Source: Pyronema omphalodes
Taxonomy: Eukaryota > Ascomycota > Pezizomycetes > Pezizales > Pyronemataceae
Direction of reading: 5' to 3'
Assembly: GCA_024516155.1 (NCBI GenBank)
Contig: JAJJXM010000006.1
Location: forward strand, 1,116,001-1,180,000
DNA length: 64,000 nt
Every line of letters starts with the position of its first letter. Position 1 is the stretch's first letter. Positions 10,422-21,426 of the stretch are shown one piece after another. The position numbers and the translations under genes are program-made. Under the pieces are notes generated by a model that worked only from the letters and a program-made list of their open reading frames with translations, did no database searches and was not told where the DNA came from.

Positions 10422-11778
10422 TATCACACCCTATATTGTGTGAGTATAGAATAGGTAACATGTATAACATTATGAGAACATGGCAAACTCGACAGGAGAA
10501 TGAATAATAAGGTTAGTATCCCGGGCCGGAACCCCCTGAGGAGCTCCAGCTAGCCACGTCACGTGATTCGTGACTTTCCGAAAGGACCTCACAAGGATCC
10601 CGGCCCGAGGCGTCGCTACCTGTTATTCACTGTCAGTTTGGGAGGATCACAGATGGATGGGAACGAGTATCAACTTACCTCATGGGTGTCGACTTACCCA
10701 TGAGAGAACTACTGACGACGCTGATGGAGAACAGAAGATGACGGCGAAGGGACACCTCCTTATACTTGAGGTTGTGTTCCACCAAGCACGGCTACCGGAG
10801 GGCTTGCAAGAGAAGGGAATTCTCAGGAGCATGCAAGGCAGGCGAATGGGATCATCCGAGGTCTGAGTTGGACGGATAGTCGGCAAAGGAAGAAGGCAGA
10901 GTCTAGTCAGCCAACAGGAGTGGAGCGCAGGACAAGGGTCAAGATTGCATCAGCATGAGACGACGTTCTGCAGCAAGGAACACCACTCAGGGAAACTGTT
11001 GGACAGAACTGATATGACGCGACCTTAGGCCAATGACTACCAACTGCAAGATAAGACGGCGTTTGCGTACACACCAGGGTGTGGCTGCGTGCAAGTGCGC
11101 GCAGGTGGGGCAAATGACATCACACAGGAATGTGACGGGGCAGTGCGCTCCGGTAGGGCATGGTATGCCTCATGATGTCAGATTCCTTCACTCGGAATCG
11201 AGATTCTCTAGGGAGATCTATGATCAAGACGACTCATAAGATATATGACTCACATGTCATTATCAGAGGAGTCACCGCATTATGCGCTCAAGTGGAGTCA
11301 CCCTCCACTAGGCGCTTAACCCCAATACCTGATTGGAAGGTGTGGTAGCACGGCAAGGAATGTCAAGGATTAATCTGACACGAAGGTCATCATGCAAGTG
11401 AGCAATTAATATAATTGCGCATGCAGCATGATGCGAGCCATCGGCAGATTGGTCAAAGAATTGACTCACGTCTTATCTCCTGAGCTTAGTTTGGAAGTTG
11501 GTTCCCTTGGGAAGTCTGGGCGAACTTGTAGACGAAAGTCTATAAAAGACCCTAAGTCTTCCCACCGTCTCCTCCAGCATCAGCAACTTGATCTCTTGTT
11601 ACGAATATTCCTTTCTACACCAAATACCTCAGGACGAGACCCTTAAGTTTATTCGGCCTGTGATCGATTAGTTGACTTCCTAGCTTCTTGGGAAATATCT
11701 ATTGCTACCTATCCTCGAACGAAAGCGAAACTGATCGAACACGCCTCTCTATTGAAAGCCTCAATAGCCAGGTTCACA
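10422..11778 (+). repeat. Solo LTR of the B family inserted in B gag
   Basis: Starts TATCACACCC (the second base mutated from the TG expected) and ends CAGGTTCACA; 1357 bp. It is flanked by a perfect 5-bp duplication TCAAG (10417-10421 and 11779-11783). Full-length match to the B 3' LTR (24709-26093), with a TATA box at 11541-11548. No internal element sequence is present, so it is the scar of a full insertion followed by LTR-LTR recombination. Removing it joins gag in frame (MAEL to KAPQYFSG). Confidence 0.9.
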
Positions 11779-12302
11779 TCAAGGCACCGCAATACTTTTC
11801 TGGCAAGGACAAGACCCTTTACGGAGCCTGGTGTACGTCAGTACAGGACTACGTTTCAACCTCTGCTATGGCCCGGCCGGACGAGGATGCACAAATCAAA
11901 TGGGTAGGTAGTTTATTCACCCACAAGGCTTTGGCATGGCACCAGGAGAGTAGGACATCTATCCAGAAGCAAAACGTGAAAGACGATTGGGCCGCATTCT
12001 CTAGTGCGATTGAGGCAAGGTTTGAGGACAAGAGGGAAGCTCAGAAGGATGTGAAACAAATCACAGAGCTTCAATATGATGGTGATATCGATGACTATAT
12101 CACTAAGTTGGAGGATTCAAATATGCGAGTTGGGGCATTGGGACCTATGTACAGAAATGTCATATGGGAGGCCATGACCCCAGCTATTAAAAAAATGGTT
12201 TATCAGAGATATGGTGGAATTCCTAATGAAGACAGTACCCTGTTTGATGCAGTAAAAGATGCTGCGCATGATCTTGAGGGTTTGAACGAGGATTTAGGAT
12301 AT
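11779..12302 (+). pseudogene. Element B gag, capsid-like core
   Basis: Open frame starting KAPQYFSGKDKTLYGAWCTSVQDYV, with the WVGSFTHKALAWHQ-type block, aligning with the capsid core of element A (EPESFSGEKAEFMPWFNAV). It ends NEDLGY at 12302, where a solo LTR is inserted, and continues at 12868 with TKKRTLEVCGERRDK in the same frame. No stop occurs inside this part, in contrast to the N-terminal part. Confidence 0.82.
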
Positions 12303-12867
12303 TGTAACGGGAGAGCCGGGGTGGGATGGGAGAGCAGGAAACCCGGGGGCTCGCGGTAGGAGACGAGGGACTCAATTGGGAGACAAGGCCTCTGGAATAG
12401 CGCCAACGTAGGATATCGGAAACTGTGTCATGCAGCAGTTCCTCGATGCTCCGTCTTTCGGGGCAAGAGGTGTCACCGGCGGCAGGCTCGGGAGCGAAGC
12501 GAGGACGGGGTGTCGTGACGAGGGCAAAATTCTCGAAGCGAGACCGGGAGACGGAGACAGAAGCGAGGGCGTAGCGAGGTTCGAAGCGACGAAGGAATGT
12601 ATTTAATAAGATAAACAAATAACTGAGTGACGAAAGAAAAAGAAAAACAGAACAGAACGCAGGCAGGATATGTCCTCTTCAATACATCTTTCCTCCTTTA
12701 GATACCAAGAATATACTAATACATGTGACTGTTTTTACTAAACTTACTCGGTCTTCCTTCGCCCGATGGCGGGCGGTCAGGTAAGCTCTGCGGAGGACCA
12801 AGTGATAACTCGCGACGCGGGGCGCGGGGCAGGCGCCGAGTGATGGCGTGTGAGGCGAGCCGTGACA
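12303..12867 (-). repeat. Solo LTR of a C-like family inserted in B gag
   Basis: Read on the minus strand it starts TGTCACGGCTCG and ends TTACA, as the LTRs of element C do. It shares with C the stretch AAATAACTGnGTnA and the TCCTCTT...TTTCCTCCTT block, but is otherwise divergent and much shorter (565 bp versus 1.1 kb), so it is a related family. Flanks are GATAT (12298-12302) and GAAAT (12868-12872), a target duplication with one mismatch. GC-rich with repeated GCGAGG/GCGAAG words. The gag frame of B is restored when it is removed. Confidence 0.8.
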
Positions 12868-13444
12868 GAAATACAAAAAAGAGAACTTTGGAAGTGTGTG
12901 GGGAACGCAGAGATAAGGTAAAAGAGAAGAAGAATGCGCATCCACGACAGGTGCAGCACAAGAATCAAAAGGTTAAGCATAAGGGATCAAAAAAGGAATT
13001 TGCTGGACAAAAGGATAAGAAATCGGACCAGCCAGCAGTATATGCCTCAGGAAGAGAGGCTTTACAAGGAGTTCCCCAGGCTGAAATTGACAAGCATATG
13101 AAGGAAAAGGCAGACTGTTGGCGGTGAGGTGGTTCTGGACATAGAATGTATCACTGCTACGCTAAGAAACAGTCGGGGGAACTGAATTGGCAAAGGATGG
13201 GAAGGTAGCTTCTTCAGGAAAGAGGAAGCGTAACGATGATAATGATGATGGGCATGAACAACAAAAGCCCAAGGAAACAAAGAAGGCCAAAACTGCAGCT
13301 GTCAAGCAGGATGAGGGGGACACTAAAATGCCTGATGCGCAACCCAGGATTTGGCAATTGCAGGAAGAGGAAAATATTCATTCGGATTTTTATAGTGCTC
13401 TGGGGAGGCGTTACCCGAGTAGGAAACATATGAAGACGCAATAA
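12868..13444 (+). pseudogene. Element B gag, zinc knuckle and basic tail
   Basis: The frame continues with Lys/Arg-rich sequence to the zinc knuckle CWR-stop-GGSGHRMYHC. The TGA at 13125-13127 falls exactly on the second cysteine of the CX2CX4HX4C knuckle. After a frameshift the basic tail is readable from 13187 (KRKRNDDNDDGHEQQKPKETKKAK) to PRIWQLQEEENIHSDF, which aligns with the end of A gag (PRVWEIRSEHSDLN). The slippery heptamer present in A is not conserved here. Confidence 0.8.
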
Positions 13445-13476
13445 TTGGGAAATGCGCAGGAACAAAAAGGAAAACA

Positions 13477-14034
13477 GTGGACAGCCTTGAGTCGACCAGG
13501 ACTAAGAGTTGGCGATCAGATCATGGAGAAGCAATTCCAGGAACTAGGCGATTAGCACCAACTCCTCCTCACCATGTACCGAGACCAATAATCAACATGG
13601 TTCTCAAGTGGTCCAAGAATCAGCAACGCGTAGTTACAGTCCTCTTGGATGCCGGCTCTACTGCTACCCTCTTGGACAAAGCTTCTGTGCGAATATTCAC
13701 AATTCCAACCGTCAAAAGAGACACCCCCCTCCAAATTCGCAACTTCAACAATGAAACAGTTGCTGGAGCAGGAGTATTCTTTACGGTTCCATTCATGTTG
13801 CAGCATAAGCACCACTTTGCTGCGGAGTCATTGGAAGTCGCTCCACTAGATAGCGACTGCGATGCTATCCTTCCATATTGGTGGATGACTCAACATCAGA
13901 CTTGCAACCTCCGGGGAGATCAGAATCAGATGTCATTCGCCTCCGCACGTTGCAAAGAGAAGTGCACTAAGGCGCAAGCCAGTGCCTTCTCCCTCCAGGT
14001 CGGCAAACATGTACCCACCAATCAGAAGCCTTGA
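13477..14034 (+). pseudogene. Element B protease and linker
   Basis: A 185-aa open frame. The protease motif is VTVLLDAGSTATLLD, a DAG variant of the usual DSG/DTG active site. The linker with DSDCDAILPYWWMTQHQ matches the segment before RT in A. Ends at TGA 14032-14034. In an intact element it would process Gag-Pol. Confidence 0.8.
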
Positions 14035-15110
14035 TTTTACGCCATATCTCATCAGTATCCACCACAGAGGAACCATGAGAGGCACTTCAACAAGTCCCTG
14101 AGAAATTTCGTGGCTGGATCAATATTATGACAAAGGAAGCAGCAGATAGGCTTCCAGAACACAAACCCTACGACCATGCTATTGACATAAAAGACGGAGA
14201 GACTCCTCCTTGGGGACCTGTCTACGCTCTTAACGAAGTTGAGCTTGAGACACTCAGAGAATGATTGAAAGATATGCTGTGTACTGGGAAAATCCGACCC
14301 TCCAAATGACCAGCAGCAGCTCCAATTCTCTTTGTCCCAAAGGCCCATGGCAGAGGTCTGAGGTTATGTGTTGACTGTCGGGGCATAAACAAAATAACAA
14401 TTGCCAACCGATACCCACTCCCACTCATGTCAGAGTTACAAGACAGAGTCAGAGGAGCTAAAATATTTACGAAGATGGATGTGAAGAATGGATACCATCT
14501 AATAAGAATAAAGGAAGGAGATGAATGGAAAACGGCTTTCAGGGGCCGATATGGACTATATGAACTTTTGGTGATGCTTTTTGGGTTGAGCAATGCTCCG
14601 GCCACATTCCAAGATATGATGAATCATATCTTTAGGGATATGTTGGATCAAGGAGTTATTGCATATATCGATGATGTACTCATCTATGCGGAGACGGAAG
14701 AAAAGCATGATGACTTGGTAAAGGAAGTATTACGAAGGTTGCAAGAAAATGGATTGCTTATATCACCGGAAAAATGAGTCTGGGGACAACGGAAAGTGGA
14801 ATTTCTGGGATATATAATAAGCGAAGATGGGATCGAAATGGCTAAGGACAAGGTGGAAACAGTCCTTATATGGGAACCCCCAAAGTCGTTGAAGGAAGTG
14901 CAAGGCTTTCTTGGATTCGCTCACTTCTATCGGAGATTCATTAAGGACTTCTCAAGAATATATCGTCCTCTGACAGAATCTACAAAAGGCGATCCAAAGA
15001 AATGGGAATGGACTGTTGCAATGGAACTAGCATTTGACGAGCTCAAGAGACGATACACTACAGCACCAATCTTGCATCAAATTTTATGCAAGAAAGATCT
15101 GAATCGTTGA
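14035..15110 (+). pseudogene. Element B reverse transcriptase
   Basis: Readable motifs in order: [58 protein letters not shown], active site [10 protein letters not shown], then VEFLGYIISEDG and GFAHFYRRFI. The catalytic aspartates are present. Internal stops occur at 14263, 14308 and 14775 (TGA codons) and the frame ends at 15110. Clearly dead as a protein but easily aligned with A. Confidence 0.85.
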
Positions 15111-15617
15111 AACTGATACTTCTGATTTTGCTTTAGGCGCAGTTCTATCCCAGAAAGGGGATCATGGAAAGTTGCATCCAATTGCTTTCCATTCAAAAAG
15201 ATTCACTCCTGCTGAGATCAACTATGAGATCTACGACAAGGAACTCTTAGCTATTGTTGACTCTTTCAAAGTGTGGAGAAGATATCTTGAAGGAGCAATG
15301 GATACTGTGGAAGTGTACAGCGACCACCAAAACCTGGATTACCTCACAACAACAAAAGTACTCAATCAACGTCAAGCTAGATGGGCTCAAGAGCTTGCTG
15401 GCGTTGACTTCAAAATTTATTACAGACCTGGGGTGAAGAATGGGAAACCTGATGCTTGATGTAGGCGTCCGGAGTTCCGCCCTGAAAAGGCGGGAGGTGA
15501 AGATCAGCCAATTACCACGATCCTACATAAGAATCATTTCACACCAATGTCGTCAATCAGCAGTGCTGGGGAAGGAACATCTTTCATTATTTCTAAGCAC
15601 GTCTTTCCTCTATTCCC
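15111..15617 (+). pseudogene. Element B RNase H
   Basis: Contains [18 protein letters not shown], then the open stretch 15172-15459 with [16 protein letters not shown] and [17 protein letters not shown]. The C-terminal PDA-stop-CRRPEFRPEKA corresponds to [14 protein letters not shown] in A, so a TGA replaces the codon before CRRP. The rest up to 15617 is a linker without recognisable motif. Confidence 0.8.
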
Positions 15618-16446
15618 TTGGTTAAATGGTCAGCCGAATTTTTGAAGATGGTCAAGGAAGCTGGAAAGCTGGATCAGATTTACGTGGAGGCAACAAGGAA
15701 AATCAAGGAACCACGGACGATAGACGATGGCATACTCTATCGAAAAGAAAAACTCTGGGTACCAAAGGATTTGGTAAATACAGTTCTTGAATCCGAACAT
15801 GACTCTCAGGTCGCAGGTCACTTTGGAAAAGACAAAACTATTGCATTAATTCGAAGGAACTTATGGTGGCCGAAGATGGAAGGAGGAATAATAAATCATG
15901 TTAAGAGTTGTATGGAATGTCAAAGGGACAAAAAGGCGCGGCACATGAAGTATGGATTACTTCAACCTTTGGAATTACCCTATGCCCCATGTCAATGAAT
16001 CGCCATGGACCTTATTACGGAATTACCCGAATCAAATGGCTGTGATCAACTCTGGGTAGTAGTTGATTGATTTTCAAAGATGGCCACTTTCATACCATGG
16101 CAAAAAGACGGCAAGACAACTGCAGACCTTGTCAAGATCTTTGCGAAAGAAATCTGGAAGTTACCTGGGCAACCTACAGACATTGCTTCGGATAGGACTC
16201 CAGGTTCACAAGTACGACCTGGAAAGCATTTCTTGGGACACTGGCAATCAAGCCCGGAATGTCCACAGCGTTCACACTCAAACCGACGGACAGACGGAAC
16301 GACTTAACCACACAATTGAGTCCTACCTCCGCTCTTTTGTCAATCATGAGATGGACGATTGGGTTGACTTGTTGCCAATGGCAGAGTTTGCCTATAACAG
16401 CTCGGTAACCACCGCCCTAGGACTCTCACCCTTCTATGCAAATTAC
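15618..16446 (+). pseudogene. Element B integrase, N-terminal part
   Basis: The zinc module is intact (ESEHDSQVAGHFGKDKT, then CMECQRDKKARH). The core is readable in pieces: AMDLITELPESNGCDQLW after a TGA at 15997, then a damaged central region, then TDGQTERLNHTIESYLRSF with the third catalytic acid. It ends FYANY at 16446, where element C is inserted, and continues at 23903 with GYNPIASNST. Confidence 0.83.
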
Positions 16447-16772
16447 TGTAACGGCGAACAAGGGAGAGATAGCTGACGGAGAACCTGAGGGCTCTTCTCA
16501 ATTATTCACTCTTGAGTTCAATGAGGATATCCTTGTAATAACTTCAACGTTAGAAACTCTTAAGCTGTGTCGAGCATCAACTTAGAGATTTCTGTGTTTA
16601 GAAGTTGAGTGTAACGGCGAACAAGGGAGAGATAGCTGACGGAGAACCTAAGGGCTCTTCTCAATTATTCACTCTTGAGTTCAATGAAGATAACCTTATA
16701 ATAACTTCAACGTTAGAAACTCTTAAGCTGTGTAGAGCATCAACTTAGAGATTTCTGTGTTTAGAAGTTAAG
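16447..16772. repeat. 163-bp direct duplication at the outer end of C 3' LTR
   Basis: Positions 16447-16609 and 16610-16772 are near-identical copies, each starting TGTAACGGCGAACAAGGG. The 5' LTR of the same element has only one copy. The duplication therefore arose after or during insertion of C, or in its cDNA, at the element terminus. Confidence 0.9.
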
Positions 16773-17090
16773 GAAATAAACAAAGATTTCAAGGGACAAG
16801 GAGATCCAAAGACGGGGACGAGAACGAGGACGTAAACAAAGATCGACAAAGTATTTGAATTTGTAAATAAACAAATAACTGTGTAAGGAGAAAAGAAAAA
16901 CAAAATAGACAAACAAAGAAACAATCCTCTTATATACAATTTTTCCTCCTTACACGCCGAGCCACTATTTGCAGATTTTTCCCGAAAAATAACTAAGTAC
17001 ACAACGCGGTCGCGGTTGCGCGTTCTAGACGCGCTAACGCGTTCGTACCAAATTGGCGTGTTTGCGTGCACAGCCTCGTCGCGCGCTCGT

Positions 17091-17153
17091 TAGCGTATCT
17101 CGCGTGTGCAATAGCGTAAGTCGCGTGCGCGATAGCGTAGTTCGCGTGTGCGC
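17091..17153. repeat. 21-bp tandem repeat in C 3' LTR, three units
   Basis: Three 21-bp units of the form TAGCGTAnnTCGCGTGnGCnn. The 5' LTR has two units (23269-23310). The copy-number difference between LTRs of one element shows instability. This is a minisatellite, not a CRISPR array: there are no spacers. Confidence 0.75.
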
Positions 17154-17605
17154 TAGGGTAACCCTAAGCGAAGTCACGCGCGCGCTCCTGTAACCCAAAT
17201 CAGGCGCGTGCGTTCGTAACCCTAAACCTAGCTGTGTGCGTACGGTCACAAACCTAACCCTACTTTGTGTGCATGCGGGTGCAACCCTAACCCTAGTCAC
17301 GTGAATCCAGATTACCTGCGATTGGAACCATGGTGCAATACTGATGAGGTCACATGACTAGATCTCATCTTATCGATAAGATGATCGTGCCCTAACCCTA
17401 GCCACGTGTGCGGACATTAGTAGAGGAGTGCACATGCGTACTGATCTACTACTGATAAGGGACACATGACTGATCTTATCTGATCGGATAAGATGATCAC
17501 TAGACCGTAGGTATGGACTTTCCGAAAAGGGATCAGAGCAGACCCCTAACCCTGGGAATAGGTCACGTGACCTTTTTGACGATTTGGGAATTGAGCGTAA
17601 CCCTA
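17154..17605. promoter_or_regulatory. Telomere-like, E-box and GATA motif cluster, C 3' LTR
   Basis: CCCTAA-type hexamers, often doubled as CCCTAACCCTAG, are scattered through this block, two of them followed by CACGTG-type boxes (near 17290 and 17395). A 20-bp perfect palindrome TCATCTTATCGATAAGATGA lies near 17370 and a second GATA inverted repeat near 17485. The same cluster is in the 5' LTR (23311-23760). It lies upstream of the minus-strand TATA box, as U3 control sequences would. Factor binding is inferred. Confidence 0.5.
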
Positions 17606-17785
17606 ACCCAGGCGAGTGACGAGTGATGATCGGTTTCCGGGGAATAATAGAAATAAATAAACAAACCAGTGCTGAATGATGAAGCGAATGATAATATGTG
17701 AATGAATGATGAGGAGGGGGAAGGTAATAATTCTCGAGCTGTGACAGGATCCCACTTCTTGGACCTAGCTCCGGCGAAGTAACTT

Positions 17786-19582
17786 CTATGATAAGTTGGG
17801 GAGGGGTCCCGGTTCATCGGGGTACTTTTTATGGAAGTCGTCAACGGCTTTACTTTCGGAATGAAGTTTGGCGGGTTCCCAATCGGGCATATCATGCCCA
17901 ACCCATTTGACAATGTACTGAAGTTTCTTTCGGTGAATTCGGGAAACCAGGATAGCTTCGATGAAGTATTCGTCTTCACCGTCTATCTCCACCGGGTGTG
18001 GTGGATCTGATTGTTGACCAGGATAACAGTCATTCGCAGCGGGTTCCAACAGGCAGACATGTTGAACGTTGTGACATTTCATCGTCGGGGGTAGTTCTAA
18101 TCGGTAGGCATAGGGGGATACTTTGGCGATAATCTTGAGGGGTCCGTAACGTTTGTTGTCTAATATTCCGGAGGGTTGACGGGTTTTCCAATTGCGGGCA
18201 TTCATCCATACCAGATCTCCGGGCTGATAATTCGGTGACGGGAGTCGATGTTTATCGGCATTCTCTTGATAACGTAGATTAGCTCTATTGATTTCAGCTC
18301 GTAAATGGTTATGGATTTCGGCGAGGGTTTTCGAAGTTGTGAGGGCCCGTCGGTCGTTTACATCGTTCGTAGCTGCTGGGAGTAAATCAAATTGGCAACG
18401 GGGGTCGAATCCTTTATTAGCAAAGAATGGAGAAGTTCCTGTTGTCCCGGATGCTTGATTGTTTGCAGCGAATTCTGCTAATGGTAACCAATTGGCCCAA
18501 TCATCTTGAAGATAGTTGACGTGGGCTCGAAGGTATTGTGCCATAATAGCGTTCATTCGTTCTGTTTGGCCGTCTGTTTGTGGAGGGAAAGCCGTAGATA
18601 ATCGAGGATCGATTCCCAAACGTTGACAGAAATTCTTCCAAAACAAGGCAGCGAACTGGGGTCCACGATCAGATATAATGGTAAGGGGGTGTCCATGCAA
18701 TCTGAAGATGTGGGTAATAAACAAAGACGATAATTCCTTTGCGTCGATGTCTGTTCGACAGGCAATTAGGTGTCGTTCTTTGGTTAATCTGTCTACCACT
18801 ACCCAAATTGCATCACAACCATTAGACCATGGTAATCCTGTTACGAAGTCCATTGATATATCTTGCAAGGGTCTTTCTGGTATAGGTAGTGGGCGTAGAA
18901 TACCAAACGGGGCATGTCCGGTAGGTTTTGAACGTTGGCAGGTATGACAATTTCGAATATATCTTTCCACGTCTGCTCTTATCCGGGGCCAAGTATAGGT
19001 CCTTGAGAGGTATTCTAATGTTTTAGATCTACCTGCGTGTCCAGCCGTGGCAGAATCGTGTTGTTGTTGCATGAGGTGGAATCGTAGAGGTTCGTAATTC
19101 AGGACCCACAAACATCCCCAGTAGAATAAAGGTTTATTGTTGACTGTACATTCTGCAAGTGTAATGTCTTTACAATAAGGAGTGTTATTGTTTAGCATTT
19201 CAATAACCTTAGTAGGGAATGGGTCTTTATCGTAGGCTTCCGTGAAGAGCTGGGATAAGGTGGGGTTTCTTTGTTGTGGGTCCGGTATTATTGTTTGTTG
19301 CGAATCCATTGTTATTGTTTCTTGTGTACCACGGGTAACAGCCGCAACGTAAAGGATATTCTCCGGCTTAATAATCGTTGTATGGTTCTCTAGGGAACGT
19401 TCATCCCCCTCTTTAGGCAGATCTCCGGATCGACGAGTCAGTGCATCTAGTTTACCAGCGGCGGTACCGGGGCGGTAAACAATCTTGAAATTAAACTGAG
19501 ACAAAAACTGTGACCAACGGGCTTGACGGCGGTTCAGGAGCTTTGTCGAAGTAAAATGTTCGAGATTCTTATGATCCGACAA
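17786..19582 (-). pseudogene. Element C RNase H end, integrase and chromodomain
   Basis: 598 codons without a stop, the best preserved gene part of C. It begins in RNase H (LSDHKNLEHFTSTKLLNRRQARW), followed by the zinc module (HDSATAGHAGRSKT, then CHTCQRSK) and the DDE core with D in SMDFVTGLPW, D in IISDRGPQF and E in DGQTERMNA. The GPY-like region (PGDLVWMNARNWKTRQP) and a chromodomain (YFIEAILVSRIHRKKLQYIVKWVGHDMPDWEPAKL), with the aromatic W-x-x-x-W-E-P pattern, end the protein. A TGA at 19583-19588 separates it from the rest of pol. Confidence 0.9.
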
Positions 19583-19585
19583 TAC

Positions 19586-20778
19586 TCAAATGGGGTTAAT
19601 AACAGACTGCAATTCGGGGCGCCATACTTCGAAGGCCCTGACGATTGCCATGAGTTCTTTATCGTATATCTCATAATTACACTCGGCGGGGGAGTGTTTC
19701 TTCGGGAAGTAAGCAATAGGATGTAAGATTCCCTCATCATCATATTGAGAAAGTACTCCAGGTGAGACATAATCAGAAGCATCCGTTTCGACAATAACAT
19801 CCCGGTCTGGGTCGAAACGAGCAAGCACGGGGACGTATGTATACATTGATTTCAATTCCTCAAGGGCCTGTTGTTGTGATTGTGACCAGATGAAAGGAAC
19901 TCCTTTTCGTGTGAGTAACGTGAGAGGTTGGACTATCTTTCAATAGTTCTTAACGAAAGGTCGGTTTCAGGGTCCATCTTTATTCCTTCTGTGCCGATGA
20001 TAAGTCCTAAGTACTTTACTTCCTTCCGGTGGAACCCGCACGTTTCCGGTTTGAGGTGTAATCCTGCTTTTTCGAATGCTTCGAGGATCATTTCAACATG
20101 TTGTCTATGTTCTTCGAGATTATCCGAATAGATCAGGGTATCATCCAGACAGGCAGTACAGAATGGAGAAAGATACGGTGCCAATACGTCGTTAATGAAA
20201 TTCTGCAACATCGCAGGGGCATTAGTGAGCCCAAAGGGCATGACCAATGATTCGAATAATCCGTACCGGGTACAAAAAGCGGTCTTCCATTCTTCCTCAT
20301 TTGCCATACGTATGATATCATACGTACCCCTAATGTCGAGCTTAGTGAACCACTTAGCCCTTGAAAGGTTCATTAAGGTATCCTGCATCAGGGGCAGGGG
20401 GTAGCGGTTCTGAATTGTTCCAGCGTTGATTCCACGGTAATCGACTACCAAACGCAACGAACCATCGCCTTTCTTTACGAAAAGAAGTGTGGCAGCCGCC
20501 GGGGATGAAGAGGCAAGAATGAAACCTTTCGTAAGGTTTCCATCTAACCATCGCTTCAATTCGTCCAACTCTGGGCGTGATAGGCAGTAAAGGGGACCGC
20601 AGGGAGGCTGAAAAGCATCAACGAGTGATATCATATGGACTGACGGTCGATGGGGCGGTAACTTGTCGGCATTGTCGTTTTCGAAGATTCCCAAGTACTG
20701 GTGATATTCTGGTGGTACAATAGTCTTAAGATTCGGTTCCTCTTTCTCTGGTTGGAGGGTTGTGGTGATTTCGTTCAA
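19586..20778 (-). pseudogene. Element C reverse transcriptase and RNase H start
   Basis: The RT frame 20778-19933 has RLVVDYRGINAGT, FTKLDIRGTYDIIRM, YGLFESLVMPFGLTNAPAML and the active-site segment ACLDDTLIYSD, where the usual Tyr before LDD is Cys. The RT thumb follows, and after a stop and frame change RNase H starts at 19855 ([35 protein letters not shown]). The Tyr-to-Cys change next to the catalytic Asp pair would probably harm activity. Confidence 0.87.
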
Positions 20779-20983
20779 TGGTGAGGAGAATTGTTCGACT
20801 GTTCTGTAACGATTATTGGCATTGTTTACGATTCATCGAAACGTCATAGCTCATATAGCACAGATCTTATTTTGTTGTTTTGGAGCAATACCCTGAACAG
20901 GGGTGGGTGTTAATGTGGTTCGATGGGGGAGACATTTCGGTGAAGAGAATTTGCTGTCGTTATCGGCGAAGTTTATTGTAACA

Positions 20984-21300
20984 TCACTGTTTACGAAGCC
21001 AAGGGATTCCTAAAACGAGGGGATAATGGCCAAGCCGAGTAACATAAGCTGTTAGTGATTCATGATGATCTCCTATTGTACATTCGACTTCAACGTATTC
21101 GGTGATGTCTCCTGATGAAATGGGTCGACCATCAATTACTTCGACCATTTTGGGGTTTTTCAATTGATAACGGGGAAAGTTTTGTTGGCGTGCGAAGTCT
21201 TCGTTCATGAAGGAAATTCCTGTGCATCCGCAGTCTACGACAGCATGAGTATCGATATTGGTATTGTGCTCACTTAGTGTTCATGGCATGACCAAATGAT
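20984..21300 (-). pseudogene. Element C protease remnant
   Basis: The segment [19 protein letters not shown] corresponds to the active-site loop with DCG in place of DSG/DTG, and [15 protein letters not shown] is the conserved C-terminal protease strand. The frame is open from about 21290 to 20984, with a stop upstream (LVMP-stop-TLSEHN). Positions 20779-20983 contain no readable motif. Confidence 0.7.
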
Positions 21301-21426
21301 TCCCATCCAATTCATTGTCTTGTTTACTTGACAAAGAACTAGCGGATACATAAACAATTTCCTGAGATGAGACGAAAGACGAGGCAGGGGCTGGTCCAAC
21401 AACAGAGCCAACGGGCTGTTGATGGA

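Larger units (their letters stand above)
16447..17746 (-). repeat. Element C 3' LTR
   Basis: 1300 bp; on the minus strand starts TGTCACAGCTCGAG and ends CGTTACA. It matches the 5' LTR (22789-23897) throughout but is longer because of a 163-bp terminal duplication (16447-16772) and one extra 21-bp repeat (17091-17153). TATATAAG on the minus strand (16929-16936) is the probable core promoter and is shared with the other LTR (23108-23115). Confidence 0.9.

Noticed and set aside
17091..17153. CRISPR-like array
   Set aside because: The units are directly adjacent 21-bp repeats without spacers, in a eukaryotic LTR.
17154..17605. A real telomere or internal telomere tract
   Set aside because: CCCTAA words are dispersed, not a long uninterrupted array, and lie inside both LTRs of C with coding sequence between.
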